From Ruminococcus gauvreauii (GTDB lineage: Bacteria; Bacillota; Clostridia; Lachnospirales; Lachnospiraceae), in contig NZ_CP102290.1 of the NCBI RefSeq assembly GCF_025151995.1, positions 2,294,001 through 2,358,000 on the forward strand: a DNA stretch of 64,000 nt. Direction: 5' to 3'. This document shows, in pieces, positions 27,447 to 38,701 of the stretch. A program made the translations under genes and the position numbers. Under the pieces are notes generated by a model. The model worked only from the letters and a program-made list of their open reading frames with translations. It was not told where the DNA came from and ran no database searches. How positions within the stretch are numbered: position 1 is the first letter of the stretch; each line of letters begins with the position of its first letter.

Positions 27447-28367
27447 ATGAATCAGGTGTATGATGTGATTGTAGTAGGGAGCGGCCCTGCGGGTTTGAGT
27501 GCGGCTATATACGGACAGAGAGCCGGGCTGTCTATGATTGTCATGGAAGCTTCCTATGTGAGCGGCGGTCAGGTGCAGAATACGTATGAGGTTGACAACT
27601 ATCCGGGCCTGCCTGGTGTCAGCGGAATGGAACTGGCTGAGAAATTCCGGGCACATGCTGAGAACATGGGCACAGAGTTCGTGAGGGCAGAGGTGACAGG
27701 AATCACAGAGGATGAAGGCGTCAAGACCATTCACACGAAAGACGGAAATTACAGGACAAAAGCAGTCATTCTGGCACCGGGAGCGACTCACCGGATGCTG
27801 GGCGTGCCGGGAGAGGCGAAACTTGCAGGCATGGGTGTATCCTACTGTGCGACGTGTGACGGGGCATTCTTCAGAAATAAGACGGTAGCTGTGATCGGCG
27901 GCGGAGATGTCGCCGTCGAGGACGCAATCTTTCTCGCGCGCGGCTGTAAAAAGGTTTATGTTGTGCATCGCCGTGACCAGCTGCGGGCTGCGGGTATTCT
28001 GCAGAAGCGTCTGATGGAACTTGACAATGTTGTGATGAAATGGGACAGCGTTGTGGATGAGATCGTCGGCGAGGAGCAGGTGGAGGCAGTGAAGCTGCAT
28101 CATGTGAAGACCGGCAGGGAAGAAATGTGTGAAGTTGACGGAGTCTTCGTAGCAGTGGGGATTCAGCCGAATTCGGAAGCTTTCCGGGGGCTGGTGGACG
28201 CAGATGAGGCGGGATACCTGATCGCGGGAGAAGACACGAAGACGTCACATGCAGGGATCTTTGCGGCAGGCGACGTCAGGACCAAGATGCTCCGCCAGAT
28301 CATCACGGCGACGGCGGACGGGGCAAATGCGATCACCGCTGTGCAGGAGTATCTGCTGAAATTGTAA
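27447..28367 (+). CDS. trxB: Thioredoxin reductase
   Basis: 306 residues. FAD motif GSGPAGLSAAIYGQRAG, redox CATC motif in YCATCDGAFFRNKTVAVIGGGDVAVEDA, and a second Rossmann motif. It transfers electrons from NADPH or a related donor to thioredoxin; a thioredoxin gene lies 10 kb away at 38023. ATG 27447 is 7 bp from AAAGGGG; ATG 27441, which overlaps the previous stop, is an alternative. Confidence 0.88.
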   Translation: MNQVYDVIVVGSGPAGLSAAIYGQRAGLSMIVMEASYVSGGQVQNTYEVDNYPGLPGVSGMELAEKFRAHAENMGTEFVRAEVTGITEDEGVKTIHTKDGNYRTKAVILAPGATHRMLGVPGEAKLAGMGVSYCATCDGAFFRNKTVAVIGGGDVAVEDAIFLARGCKKVYVVHRRDQLRAAGILQKRLMELDNVVMKWDSVVDEIVGEEQVEAVKLHHVKTGREEMCEVDGVFVAVGIQPNSEAFRGLVDADEAGYLIAGEDTKTSHAGIFAAGDVRTKMLRQIITATADGANAITAVQEYLLKL

Positions 28368-28370
28368 GAT

Positions 28371-28411
28371 AAAAAATGCATCCCGGTCATTTTCCGGAAT
28401 GCATTTTTTTT
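28371..28411. terminator. Bidirectional terminator of trxB and the V-ATPase operon
   Basis: AAAAAATGCAT(CCCGG)...(CCGGA)ATGCATTTTTTT: long stem, A-run and T-run on the two sides. It lies between convergent genes and overlaps the last codons of ntpD. Confidence 0.88.
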
Positions 28412-29007
28412 ATGACTTTCAATCTTGTAAATTCCTCACGCTCCTTCTCCTCCAGTGCATTCGAGATGTCTTTTGACAGCTGCTGATAGTGAGGAATCGT
28501 AATGTTCTTCAGCGCGTTGGCGCGCTTCTGTGTCTTCTTGATATTGGCAGCCAGCCGGTAGGCGGAATTTTCCACCATGGACAATTTGATGGTCAGTTCT
28601 TTCACACGTTCAAATGCCTGCCTGGCTTCATCCAGGGATTCCCGTGTGCTGTAGTAGGCGTAGGTGGGCAGCGCGGCGATCGGATCTGCTTCGACGAGGG
28701 GAATTTCCGTCCCCATGATGCTTCGCGTCTTAATGCGGATGGAATCCTCGATCGGGATCGAGTAGGAGATCGTCTGCACATGATTGATGCCGATCTCCAT
28801 GTTGGCGGTCTGAAGCGCAGCGTAAGCCTCACGGAACGTGATATCGATCTGTGACTGAATATCCTTTGCCTCGTCGATCAGGTCCATCAGTTCGCGGATC
28901 AGGATGTTCCGCTTTTTGTCCATCAGGTCAAAACCCTGATTAGCGAGCGCCAGAGAGTTTTTTGCCAGAATCAGATTTCCCTTGGTGGGGAAGGTATTTG
29001 GATCCAT
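28387..29007 (-). CDS. ntpD: V-type ATP synthase subunit D
   Basis: 206 residues, a long two-helix protein (central stalk) with PTKGNLI at the N-terminus and LALANQGFDLMDKKRNIL typical of the family. It rotates inside the A3B3 head. ATG 29007 (MDPNTF) has AGAGGTG upstream; the TTG two codons earlier is unlikely. Last gene of the operon; its end lies in the shared terminator. Confidence 0.93.
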   Translation of the reverse strand: MDPNTFPTKGNLILAKNSLALANQGFDLMDKKRNILIRELMDLIDEAKDIQSQIDITFREAYAALQTANMEIGINHVQTISYSIPIEDSIRIKTRSIMGTEIPLVEADPIAALPTYAYYSTRESLDEARQAFERVKELTIKLSMVENSAYRLAANIKKTQKRANALKNITIPHYQQLSKDISNALEEKEREEFTRLKVIKKMHSGK

Positions 29008-29019
29008 GAACAATCACCT

Positions 29020-30447
29020 CTATTCTGTCATCTGTTTGGCTTCAGCCTTTGCCTTGGCAGCAAGGTCAACTTCGATTGGATGATAATACTGGTCCAGAAC
29101 TTTTGTATCGATACGGTCAAGTTCTTCGCGGGGAAGAATGCCCAGCAGTTCCCATCCTTTTTCCAGTGTCTGTTCGATCGTACGGTTCTCAAACGGTCCC
29201 TGTCCGACGAACTGTTCTTCAAATTCCCTGCCGAAGACCAGATATTTTTTATCGATCGGGGAAAGTTCATCTTCGCCGATTACAGACGCAAGCGCACGAG
29301 CATCCCCCACTTTTGCGTAGCAGGAGAACAGCTGGTTGGCGACATCCTGATGGTCACCCCGTGTATATCCTTCGCCGATTCCGTCTTTCATGAGACGTGA
29401 CAGCGAGGGCAGCACGTTGATCGGCGGATAGACCGACTGACCGTGCAGCTGACGGTCCAGGACGATCTGGCCTTCCGTGATGTAGCCGGTCAGGTCGGGA
29501 ATGGGGTGTGTGATGTCATCGTTCGGCATGGTCAGTATCGGGATCTGTGTGACGGAACCGGACCCGCCGCGCACGATGCCTGCGCGTTCATACAGCGTCG
29601 CAAGCTCACTGTACAGATAGCCCGGATAGCCTTTACGGGATGGAATCTCACCTTTTGATGAGGAGACCTCGCGCATAGCCTCGCAGAAGGAGGTGATATC
29701 CGTCATGATGACGAGGATATGCATGCCCTGCTCAAACGCCAGGTATTCCGCCGCCGTGAGCGCCACCTTCGGTGTGATCAGACGTTCAACCACCGGGTCA
29801 TTTGCCAGATTCAGGAACATGACAACGTGGTCGGAGACGCCGCTTTCCTCAAACGTCCTGCGGAAGAATTCTGCGACATCATATTTGACGCCCATCGCGG
29901 CAAAGACTATGGCGAATTCTTCATCAGAGTTATCGCCGAGAGATGCCTGCTGTACGATCTGGGCGGCAAGCTGGTCATGAGGCAGGCCGTTCCCGGAAAA
30001 GATAGGAAGTTTCTGTCCCCTGATCAGAGTGGTCAGGCCGTCAATCGCAGAGATTCCTGTACGGATATAGTTACGCGGATATTCACGGGTTACCGGGTTG
30101 AGCGGCAGTCCGTTGATATTCAGTTTTGTATCGGAAACGATGGGGCCGAGGCCGTCGATCGGTTTCCCGATGCCGTCAAAGGTACGCCCGAGGATATCCG
30201 GTGAGAGTGCGATCTCCATCGGGTGCCCGGTGAGACGGGTATGTGTGTTCACCAGGGACATGTTCTCTGTGCCCTCAAAAACCTGAATGACGGCTTTGTC
30301 TTCATAAATTTCCACGATACGTCCCAGTTTCTTTTCGCTTCCGTCTATGATAAATTCGACGATTTCCTCATAGGAAGCGTTTTTGACGCCTTCCAACACT
30401 GCCAGAGGGCCGTTGATCTCATTCAGACCTAAATATTCAATTGCCAT
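29020..30447 (-). CDS. ntpB: V-type ATP synthase subunit B
   Basis: 475 residues. Conserved SGNGLPHDQLAAQI replaces the Walker A loop, as expected for the non-catalytic B subunit; the ESGVSDHVVMFLNLANDPVVERL and GSVTQIPILTMPNDDITHPIPDLTGYI segments are typical. RBS GGAGGG before ATG 30447. It lies 14 bp after ntpA. Confidence 0.96.
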   Translation of the reverse strand: MAIEYLGLNEINGPLAVLEGVKNASYEEIVEFIIDGSEKKLGRIVEIYEDKAVIQVFEGTENMSLVNTHTRLTGHPMEIALSPDILGRTFDGIGKPIDGLGPIVSDTKLNINGLPLNPVTREYPRNYIRTGISAIDGLTTLIRGQKLPIFSGNGLPHDQLAAQIVQQASLGDNSDEEFAIVFAAMGVKYDVAEFFRRTFEESGVSDHVVMFLNLANDPVVERLITPKVALTAAEYLAFEQGMHILVIMTDITSFCEAMREVSSSKGEIPSRKGYPGYLYSELATLYERAGIVRGGSGSVTQIPILTMPNDDITHPIPDLTGYITEGQIVLDRQLHGQSVYPPINVLPSLSRLMKDGIGEGYTRGDHQDVANQLFSCYAKVGDARALASVIGEDELSPIDKKYLVFGREFEEQFVGQGPFENRTIEQTLEKGWELLGILPREELDRIDTKVLDQYYHPIEVDLAAKAKAEAKQMTE

Positions 30448-30461
30448 GAGTGGTACCCTCC

Positions 30462-32228
<1,767 letters not shown>

Positions 32229-32231
32229 GTG

Positions 32232-32822
32232 CTATACCTCCAAGGTGAATTTCTCTTTTTCGTCATTCATCAATGTTGTAAAAGAATTGTCGATCAGGAT
32301 GTTTTTGGAACGGATGACGGCACGCATTCCCCCCTGAAAGCTTTCTTTTGAGATAACGGGGGCAAATCCTGTGATATTGATTTCCTCTGTGATGGCATCT
32401 GCGAGATGAGTATCCGAAGGATCCAGATACACAGTCATCTCATCTCCGGCTGCAAAATCCAGCGCTTCTTTTACCTGACGAAAGAGCATATCCCGGTAGG
32501 CAGGTGTCTTCTTGAACTCGAGAAGTTTCTGTTCCACTTCGGTGAATAGTCTTTCACGAAGTTCTGAAGTCACGGCAGAGAGCTGACGCTTGATGAGGAG
32601 TTGTTCCTTGGAGATTTCCTTGTTGAAATCGCGTTTCAGTTTATCAGACTCTGCCTTCAGTTCGGATTCCGCCTGACGGTTTTTAACTTCTTTATGTTCA
32701 ACAAACATTTTATCCAAAGCAGCCTTATGTGTGTCGATGAGCTTCTGCGCATCGGCCTGCGCTCCCTCGATGGAGAGATCATAAAAATGCTGCAGCTTTT
32801 CCTCTGTAGTCAAATTAATCAC
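32232..32822 (-). CDS. ntpE: V-type ATP synthase subunit E
   Basis: 196 residues, coiled-coil N-terminal half (EEKLQHFYDLSIEGAQADAQKLIDTHKAALDKMF) and a globular end, the peripheral stalk partner of G/H. The start is uncertain: GTG 32822 has no clear RBS, while TTG 32813 has AAGGTG six bases upstream. Confidence 0.85.
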   Translation of the reverse strand: MINLTTEEKLQHFYDLSIEGAQADAQKLIDTHKAALDKMFVEHKEVKNRQAESELKAESDKLKRDFNKEISKEQLLIKRQLSAVTSELRERLFTEVEQKLLEFKKTPAYRDMLFRQVKEALDFAAGDEMTVYLDPSDTHLADAITEEINITGFAPVISKESFQGGMRAVIRSKNILIDNSFTTLMNDEKEKFTLEV

Positions 32823-32838
32823 CTTCTTTACTGGATGG

Positions 32839-33147
32839 TTATAGTTTCAATCCGATGGATTCATTAATGTAAGAGGTAATGAAATCCGGTTTTCTACCCG
32901 TGCCGTGGCGGTCCGGGATCTCGATGAGAAGCGGAAGCTTATGGGAAAGCTTCACTTCGTCGATGATCTCCGGAAATTCCCGGCCGAATTTTTCTGTCAG
33001 CAGTATGATCCCGATGTCCCTGTCTGCGAGTGCGTTTTCCAGTGCCTGGCGCAGTTCCTCACGTTCATGCACCACGACACCCTCCACGCCTGCCAGCCGC
33101 ATACCGGTCTGGGTATCCACATTATCGCTGATCAAATACATTTTCAT
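32839..33147 (-). CDS. ntpF: V-type ATP synthase subunit F
   Basis: 102 residues; SDNVDTQTGMRLAGVEGVVVHE and IILLTEKFGREFPEIIDE are typical of the F subunit of the central stalk. The start overlaps the end of the K gene by one base. Two ATGs lie close together (33147 and 33141). Confidence 0.92.
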   Translation of the reverse strand: MKMYLISDNVDTQTGMRLAGVEGVVVHEREELRQALENALADRDIGIILLTEKFGREFPEIIDEVKLSHKLPLLIEIPDRHGTGRKPDFITSYINESIGLKL

Positions 33148-33578
33148 TAAAGCTTACCTAAGATCATGAAGGAAATGATCAGGCCGTAGAGTGCAACACC
33201 TTCGGCAAGACCTACGAAAATCAGGGATTTACCGAGGATGCTGGAGTCTTCGCTGATCGCTCCGAGAGCAGCCGAAGCAGCACTGGCTACTGCGATACCG
33301 CCGCCGATACAGGATAATCCGGTTACAAGCGCTGCGGCGAGATATGCCATACCGGTACCGACGGACATAGAGTCACCGGCAGCGGCAAGGACATTTACCT
33401 TGCCTGCAAGGGTAACTCCGGCGGCAACGACCATGGTTCCGAAAAAGAAGAAGGAATTGACGCCTATGGCTGTCTTATACCGGCCTCTGTTTTTTTCTCC
33501 GATCAGGTATACCCCGAATGGAATGATGATGCTTAACACCAATGCAGCAGCTACCAGAATTTGTACTAATGTTGTCAT
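33147..33578 (-). CDS. ntpK: V-type ATP synthase subunit K (proteolipid ring)
   Basis: 143 residues with four TM helices. The ion-binding glutamate is in FVGLAEGVALYGL of the last helix. GISEDSS-like loop AISEDSSILGKSLIFVGLAEG and the GGGIAVASAASAALGA helix match the family. No similar glutamate is seen in the first hairpin, as in Enterococcus NtpK. Whether Na+ or H+ is carried cannot be read safely here. Confidence 0.93.
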   Translation of the reverse strand: MTTLVQILVAAALVLSIIIPFGVYLIGEKNRGRYKTAIGVNSFFFFGTMVVAAGVTLAGKVNVLAAAGDSMSVGTGMAYLAAALVTGLSCIGGGIAVASAASAALGAISEDSSILGKSLIFVGLAEGVALYGLIISFMILGKL

Positions 33579-33610
33579 AATGGATGACCTCCTTTGATAT
33601 GTTCTTATTA

Positions 33611-35542
33611 TTATTTATGTTGCCGTTTAATGAATGGACAGAATTCACGTCCATTTCCTTTATAGAAACGGCTGAATAGTTCATAGTATTCAAGACGCAG
33701 AACCTGGATGCCAACGATCAGTCCTTCCAGTCCGCAGACAAATATATTTCCGAGTACGATTACGATCCAGTTGGTACCGCCCGCTGATTCGGCACCCGCC
33801 AGGCTTAACACCACTTCCATCATTGCGGCGTGGCTGACTGCAAACGCACCGATACGCACAAATGAGAGCGTATTGGAGAAATAACTCAGCAGCACTTCAA
33901 ACAGTTCGAAAAAGCCCTGTACAAAGAACATCCCCTTGGAGCCGGGTATAATCTCCGATTTTTTCTTCACCAGGTTTGTGAGCGGTTCTTTTAACACGAT
34001 CAAAAGCAGCGGTATGACAAACATGGTGATCAGAACGGCGGCTGCCGGAAGCGTATGACCGGTCATGAACAACACGACGACTGCGACGACTGCCCCGTAG
34101 AAAATAAGGCCTGCGACGGCATTATGGTCGAACCAGATATTCTCCGTATCCTTTGCCTTGACCGCATTGATGATGTGGAAGATCATTGCTACGATGATAA
34201 GGAACATTCCAAATGCGATCGCAACGACGAACACGGTATTCAGTGTGCCGATAAATGGCAGTGTCATCGTCGCTTCCTTGGGTTTCAGCCATATTGGGTG
34301 ATCCGATTCGAAGCCGAAGAAACTGCCGAACATAAATCCAAAGAATGTTGAGAAGATTCCGGCCGTACTGATGATTGCCGCCAGATCCATTTTTTTCAGT
34401 CTGTAAAGAATCAGTCCGCCGATAAACAGGCACAGTCCCTGACCGACATCACCGAACATCCATCCGAAGATAAACGCATACGTGATGGAGACAAAAATCG
34501 TCGGATCGATCTCGTTATACGCCGGGAGTCCGTACATTCTTATAAACATTTCGAAAGGACGGATCAGCTTTGGATTTTTCAGTTTGGTAGGGGGAGTGCC
34601 CAGGTCATGGCCGTTTTCGTCCTCCATGAAGCAGTAGATATTTTCATCGTTCCTGATATCATGGCGGAAAGCCACGGAATCCTTTTCTGCCATCCAGCCG
34701 CAGAGGATATAAAATACCTCGTATTCGTCTTTGGTGCACGCGGCAAGCTTGCGCACGTCAAAATTGGATGAATAGGAGGAAAGCGTGATCTGTGCAGCCA
34801 GGAGACCGGAAGCGTTGTCACGCATCAGGCTTTTCATTTTGTTTTTCAAGTTTTTGATCCTCGCGTTAACCGCTTCCAGATCCTTTTCGATTGAGTTGAA
34901 TGCCTCATCCGGGGTTCCGGAATACTCATCGGGAAGATAAATTCTCTCAAAATGCATGGACGCGTATACCGCGTCAATTTTCTGAAGCTGTGCTCTCGGG
35001 CAGAAATAGGCGCCCCAGATGTAAGTGTCGTCTTCGCCGCAGGGATGGAAAAATGTATCAAAATTCGCATACACATAATCCCGGAATTTACTGTAATATT
35101 CCTTTTCTATCCGGCCGAAACGGAAACGGATAAATTCAAAATTCAAAAGTGACGACAGGTTATAGTGCAAATCACGGAACGGCTGTATCCGTTTCATGGA
35201 TTCTTCCAGCTGCGTGCGCTGCTGTTCCAGATCCAAAAGGCTGGTATTGTATTCCGTATAGCTTCTGTCTGTTTCTGTTACCAGCTTAAGGGCATCCTCA
35301 AGTGAGAGCGGACTGCCGGCTTCTGTGGACTGTGCGTCGAACAGATTGCAGAATTCATTGACCTTATTCAGTGAATCCTTGTAGGGATTGATCTGAATGA
35401 AGGGATCCAGATTCTGTACACCCTGCAGTTCTGTGAGGGCATTTTCAAGATGGATTTCATACTTTGACAGATATTCCTTTACGACACGGTCAATATCCGT
35501 TTTTGGACCGGTGATGCTTATGAATTTCATTTTTTCAATCAA
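33611..35542 (-). CDS. ntpI: V-type ATP synthase subunit I
   Basis: 643 residues. Soluble N-terminal half with coiled coils, then about seven to eight TM helices in the C-terminal half with FGWMFGDVGQGLCLFIGG and FVRIGAFAVSHAAMMEVV, the ion half-channel of the a/I subunit. TTG 35542 lies 8 bp from GGAGGT and is preferred over ATG 35530. Confidence 0.93.
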   Translation of the reverse strand: MIEKMKFISITGPKTDIDRVVKEYLSKYEIHLENALTELQGVQNLDPFIQINPYKDSLNKVNEFCNLFDAQSTEAGSPLSLEDALKLVTETDRSYTEYNTSLLDLEQQRTQLEESMKRIQPFRDLHYNLSSLLNFEFIRFRFGRIEKEYYSKFRDYVYANFDTFFHPCGEDDTYIWGAYFCPRAQLQKIDAVYASMHFERIYLPDEYSGTPDEAFNSIEKDLEAVNARIKNLKNKMKSLMRDNASGLLAAQITLSSYSSNFDVRKLAACTKDEYEVFYILCGWMAEKDSVAFRHDIRNDENIYCFMEDENGHDLGTPPTKLKNPKLIRPFEMFIRMYGLPAYNEIDPTIFVSITYAFIFGWMFGDVGQGLCLFIGGLILYRLKKMDLAAIISTAGIFSTFFGFMFGSFFGFESDHPIWLKPKEATMTLPFIGTLNTVFVVAIAFGMFLIIVAMIFHIINAVKAKDTENIWFDHNAVAGLIFYGAVVAVVVLFMTGHTLPAAAVLITMFVIPLLLIVLKEPLTNLVKKKSEIIPGSKGMFFVQGFFELFEVLLSYFSNTLSFVRIGAFAVSHAAMMEVVLSLAGAESAGGTNWIVIVLGNIFVCGLEGLIVGIQVLRLEYYELFSRFYKGNGREFCPFIKRQHK

Positions 35543-35563
35543 TGAAGTACACCTCCGGGTTCG

Positions 35564-36604
35564 TTAAAATTTAAATATATGCTGTACCGTAGTCTCCGGC
35601 GAAATGCTGTATCGGATGCATTCCAGGGCCACGGTCAGACGTCGGATCTCATGATCCTTAAAGTAAAGATAATGATACATGGAAGCAACCGAATAAGGAT
35701 CACGGCGGGATTCTTTTGTGAGGATATGCTTCATGATGTAGATATACATATCTTCAATGGTATCTGGAGAAAGCATCTCATAATGCTTTCCATAATATGT
35801 TTTGCTCAGGATATCTTCAAAGGCAGTGTCATTCTCGGCTTCCACCAGGGCGGCGATCTCTTCCTTCTTCAACTTATAGTGGATCGGTATGATCAGTGCA
35901 TAGATATCTGCAGATGACATGTTATAAAACTTGCGGGAACGGTGAATCCACTGAAGGTTCAGCATGTCGAACTTGTTCCCGTATCCGGCCCTGACCTGTT
36001 CCAGATCGGTTCCGGAAAAAATTTTGTCCTTTATTTTCCAGATGACGCGGAAATAATATAAGTCCAGCGCTGTCTCGTAATCGAACAGTGTCGGGGATTC
36101 AATTTCCCGCAGATGGTTGAGCGGTTCGTAATATTCCGTACCCTTTAAGTTTGCAATGAATTCCTCGATTGAGCCCGAAGCGGCCAGCAGGCTGATATCC
36201 AGCTCGGAGTGCCGGTCAAAAAATGATTTGAACATGGACAGGTCCAGATCCACCTCACGGTGGTCAAATATTTTGTTCAGGCAGTTTTTCAGTAGAGAGA
36301 CTTCATAACGTTTAAAATAAAGATCCAGAAACTTACGCTGTTCCATGTTGGCAAAGCGGTACAGCCGGGCAAAGTCGTTATAGACTGCGTTGATCAGCAG
36401 TTTCTCGATCTGACCGCGGTGCAGGTCATTTTCGTCGAGAGACGCCCAGATCTGACTGTACGCCGGACGCTGCTTCAGGTAGGCGACAGCTAAGGGGACG
36501 GAAGATATCTCCGCCAGCTCCCGGTACTGGTCATCCGTCAGCAGGTTGCTCTGCATGGCGCGTATCTTTGTTACGAGGCCGCTGTATGACAGCATTTTTT
36601 TCAT
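35564..36604 (-). CDS. ntpC: V-type ATP synthase subunit C (d-type)
   Basis: 346 residues, helical; the first residues YSGLVTKIRAMQSNLLTDDQYRELAEISSV and the FLDLYFKRYEVSLLKNCLNKIFD stretch match subunit C of bacterial V-ATPases, which links the rotor ring to the central stalk. It lies 4 bp after the G/H gene. Confidence 0.9.
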   Translation of the reverse strand: MKKMLSYSGLVTKIRAMQSNLLTDDQYRELAEISSVPLAVAYLKQRPAYSQIWASLDENDLHRGQIEKLLINAVYNDFARLYRFANMEQRKFLDLYFKRYEVSLLKNCLNKIFDHREVDLDLSMFKSFFDRHSELDISLLAASGSIEEFIANLKGTEYYEPLNHLREIESPTLFDYETALDLYYFRVIWKIKDKIFSGTDLEQVRAGYGNKFDMLNLQWIHRSRKFYNMSSADIYALIIPIHYKLKKEEIAALVEAENDTAFEDILSKTYYGKHYEMLSPDTIEDMYIYIMKHILTKESRRDPYSVASMYHYLYFKDHEIRRLTVALECIRYSISPETTVQHIFKF

Positions 36605-36608
36605 AAGA

Positions 36609-36920
36609 CTACACCCCGATTATTCTTTTGACTATTTCATCAGCAAGTGCTTCGTGATGTTCCTCATAATATTGATTTAAATGGGTCAGCCCCTTTTCTG
36701 TATCGTCTTTCAGTTTTTTTAAGGCCGCATTATTTTCCTTTTCCAGATTTTCACGAAGTTCTCCGAGACGCCGCCTGGTATCGGCTTCAACCTGAGCATC
36801 AAAAGCGTCGGAATTTTCCTGCATCCTGGCATCCAGCACCTTCAACTCTGCGTTTGCGTTATCCATTATTTTTTTAGCGGCAACTTCAATTTCAGATAAC
36901 TTTTTGATTACTGTTTCCAT
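36609..36920 (-). CDS. V-type ATP synthase subunit G/H (peripheral stalk)
   Basis: 103 residues, almost wholly a charged coiled coil (IEVAAKKIMDNANAEL; RRRLGELRENLEKENNAALKKLK) that pairs with subunit E. RBS GGAGGCAC before ATG 36920. First gene of the nine-gene operon read on the minus strand; the order is H-C-I-K-F-E-A-B-D. Confidence 0.85.
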   Translation of the reverse strand: METVIKKLSEIEVAAKKIMDNANAELKVLDARMQENSDAFDAQVEADTRRRLGELRENLEKENNAALKKLKDDTEKGLTHLNQYYEEHHEALADEIVKRIIGV

Positions 36921-37119
36921 GAGTGCCTCCTTAAATAGGTAATCATTTTCTTCTTCACTTTATAATACACCTTTTTAGAAAAATTACTATACCTAATTAG
37001 AAAAAATGTCACCTGACCGGCGGTCCTGTACAAATTGCACAAAAATAGAACATATGTCTTTTTTTTAACCCGTTTTTGTAGTAGTATTGAGACACATAAA
37101 TAAACAGAAGGAACGGATT

Positions 37120-37779
37120 ATGAGATTAAGAAATATACCGGGTGCGAAAGAGATTATTGAAAGCAGCAGTTTCGTAGTGCATAATGCACAGGAGTTAAAA
37201 GGCAGATGGAGCGGTCTGTTTCCCAAAGCGCAGCCGCTGCATCTTGAAGTCGGAATGGGAAAAGGGCGTTTCATCATGGATATGGCACGTGTTCATCCCG
37301 ATATCAATTATATAGGAATTGAAATGTATGACAGCGTGCTGCTGAGAGCCATTCAGAAACGGGAGGAGAAAGCAGATGAATTATTGAACCTCTATTTTCT
37401 GAGAATGGACGCGAGAGAACTGCCGGAGATATTTGCGGCGGGTGAGGTGGACAGGATCTATCTGAATTTTTCGGATCCATGGCCGAAGGACAGGCACGCA
37501 AAGCGCCGGCTGACTTCGCGCCAGTTTCTTGAACGGTATGAGAAGATCCTGAGACCTGAAGGCAGAATCGAATTTAAAACTGACAACAGGGATCTTTTCG
37601 AATTCTCGCTGGAAGAGGTGAAGGAGGCGGGATGGGAACTTCTGGGACATACCTATGACCTGCACCACACGCCTGATATGTGCAGCGGAAATATCATGAC
37701 AGAGTATGAAGAGAAGTTTTCGTCCCTGGGGAACCCGATTTATAAAATGATTATGGCAAAACCGGTCGTTACAGGATAG
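37120..37779 (+). CDS. trmB: tRNA (guanine-N7)-methyltransferase
   Basis: 219 residues. SAM motif HLEVGMGKGRFIMDMA, then YIGIEMYDSVLLRAI and the conserved LNFSDPWPKDRHAKRRLTS. It makes m7G46 in tRNA. ATG 37120 follows AAGGAAC; the start at 37087 has no RBS. Divergent from the V-ATPase operon. Confidence 0.95.
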   Translation: MRLRNIPGAKEIIESSSFVVHNAQELKGRWSGLFPKAQPLHLEVGMGKGRFIMDMARVHPDINYIGIEMYDSVLLRAIQKREEKADELLNLYFLRMDARELPEIFAAGEVDRIYLNFSDPWPKDRHAKRRLTSRQFLERYEKILRPEGRIEFKTDNRDLFEFSLEEVKEAGWELLGHTYDLHHTPDMCSGNIMTEYEEKFSSLGNPIYKMIMAKPVVTG

Positions 37780-37821
37780 CTTTCGGGAAATTTTCATATA
37801 CTATAGAAAGAGCGCGGGGGA

Positions 37822-37986
37822 ATGATGTTTATGGCCCGTAACCGTGGTATGCGTGCATCAATGATGCAGTGGGCATATAAAAATAAAAAGCTGGACGATA
37901 CGCTGTGTCATCTTCAGCAGTCTGTTGACCAGCTGAGTCAGCTAATGAACAAAAAACAAAAAAACAGCGGTAAGTCAGGGAAATAG
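37822..37986 (+). CDS. Small basic hypothetical protein (54 residues)
   Basis: A short reading frame with RBS-like GCGGGGG 2-9 bp upstream of three in-frame ATGs (37822, 37825, 37831). It encodes MARNRGMRASMMQWAYKNKK, a leucine/glutamine helical centre and a lysine-rich end. It lies between trmB and trxA in the same direction. I do not recognise a family; its position and codon use favour a real gene. Confidence 0.5.
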   Translation: MMFMARNRGMRASMMQWAYKNKKLDDTLCHLQQSVDQLSQLMNKKQKNSGKSGK

Positions 37987-38022
37987 CCGTGCTGCTTCCC
38001 TGCAGCGACAAAGGAGGTTTCT

Positions 38023-38340
38023 ATGGTACACGAGTGGAATCAGGACAATTTTGATGAACAGCTGAAAGAGGGCAGTGAGCCGGTATTGGTTGATATGTAT
38101 GCCGACTGGTGCGGTCCCTGTAAAATGATGGCTCCCGTCATAGAGGAGATTGCCGGGGAATACAGCGGCAGACTCAAGGTGGCAAAAGTCAACATTGATA
38201 CGGCACCGGAGCTTGCAGAGCGCTACAAGGTTATGTCCATACCGACACTCATTGTGTTTAAGAACGGGGAGCTTGCAGCCAAAATCGTAGGGATGCGGGC
38301 GAAAGAAGAGATTGAGGCAGAACTGAAATCTGTGCTGTGA
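38023..38340 (+). CDS. trxA: Thioredoxin
   Basis: 105 residues with the active site WCGPC (ADWCGPCKMMAPVIEEIA), the cis-proline SIPTLIVFKNGE, and full family length. It reduces disulphides in the cytosol and is recharged by thioredoxin reductase (27447-28367 is a candidate). RBS AAAGGAGG. Confidence 0.95.
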   Translation: MVHEWNQDNFDEQLKEGSEPVLVDMYADWCGPCKMMAPVIEEIAGEYSGRLKVAKVNIDTAPELAERYKVMSIPTLIVFKNGELAAKIVGMRAKEEIEAELKSVL

Positions 38341-38375
38341 TCATATATCTGACAAAAAAATTAAAAAAATATAAA

Positions 38376-38401
38376 AAAGGGGTTGATTTTTCAACCCCTT
38401 T
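38376..38401 (+). terminator. Terminator of trxA
   Basis: AAAGGGGTTGA / TCAACCCCTTT stem with a T-rich loop and A/T-rich flanks. Confidence 0.85.
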
Positions 38402-38448
38402 CTATTATAATAATTTTTGCGTCGAAAAATAAAAAATTTAATAAATAA

Positions 38449-38521
38449 GCGCGATTAGCTCAGCTGGCAGAGCACCTGACTCTTAATCAGGGTGTCCAGG
38501 GTTCGAACCCCTGATCGCGCA
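38449..38521 (+). tRNA. tRNA-Lys (anticodon CTT)
   Basis: Acceptor stem GCGCGAT / ATCGCGC, D-arm GCTC-AGCTGGCA-GAGC, anticodon stem CCTGA / TCAGG with loop CTCTTAA giving anticodon CTT, and T-arm with GGTTCGAACC. 73 nt; CCA is not encoded. Bases of all four stems pair fully. Confidence 0.96.
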
Positions 38522-38528
38522 CTTAAGG

Positions 38529-38571
38529 CACTGTTTTTGGGGACGCGAAGCCCCGGGGACGGTGTTTTTTT
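38529..38571 (+). terminator. Terminator after tRNA-Lys
   Basis: CACTGT / ACGGTG outer stem around GGGG...CCCC, followed by seven T residues. Confidence 0.6.
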
Positions 38572-38701
38572 GTGTGTAAAGAAGGCATGTTTTGAAATAT
38601 ATAGTAATTATGTTTTCAATTTCTTCGTTGTTCTTTAGACAAGTTGCCCTTGAGGTGAATATGGCAACTAAATAGGAACAGGATATGCGGAGGATAAGGA
38701 A

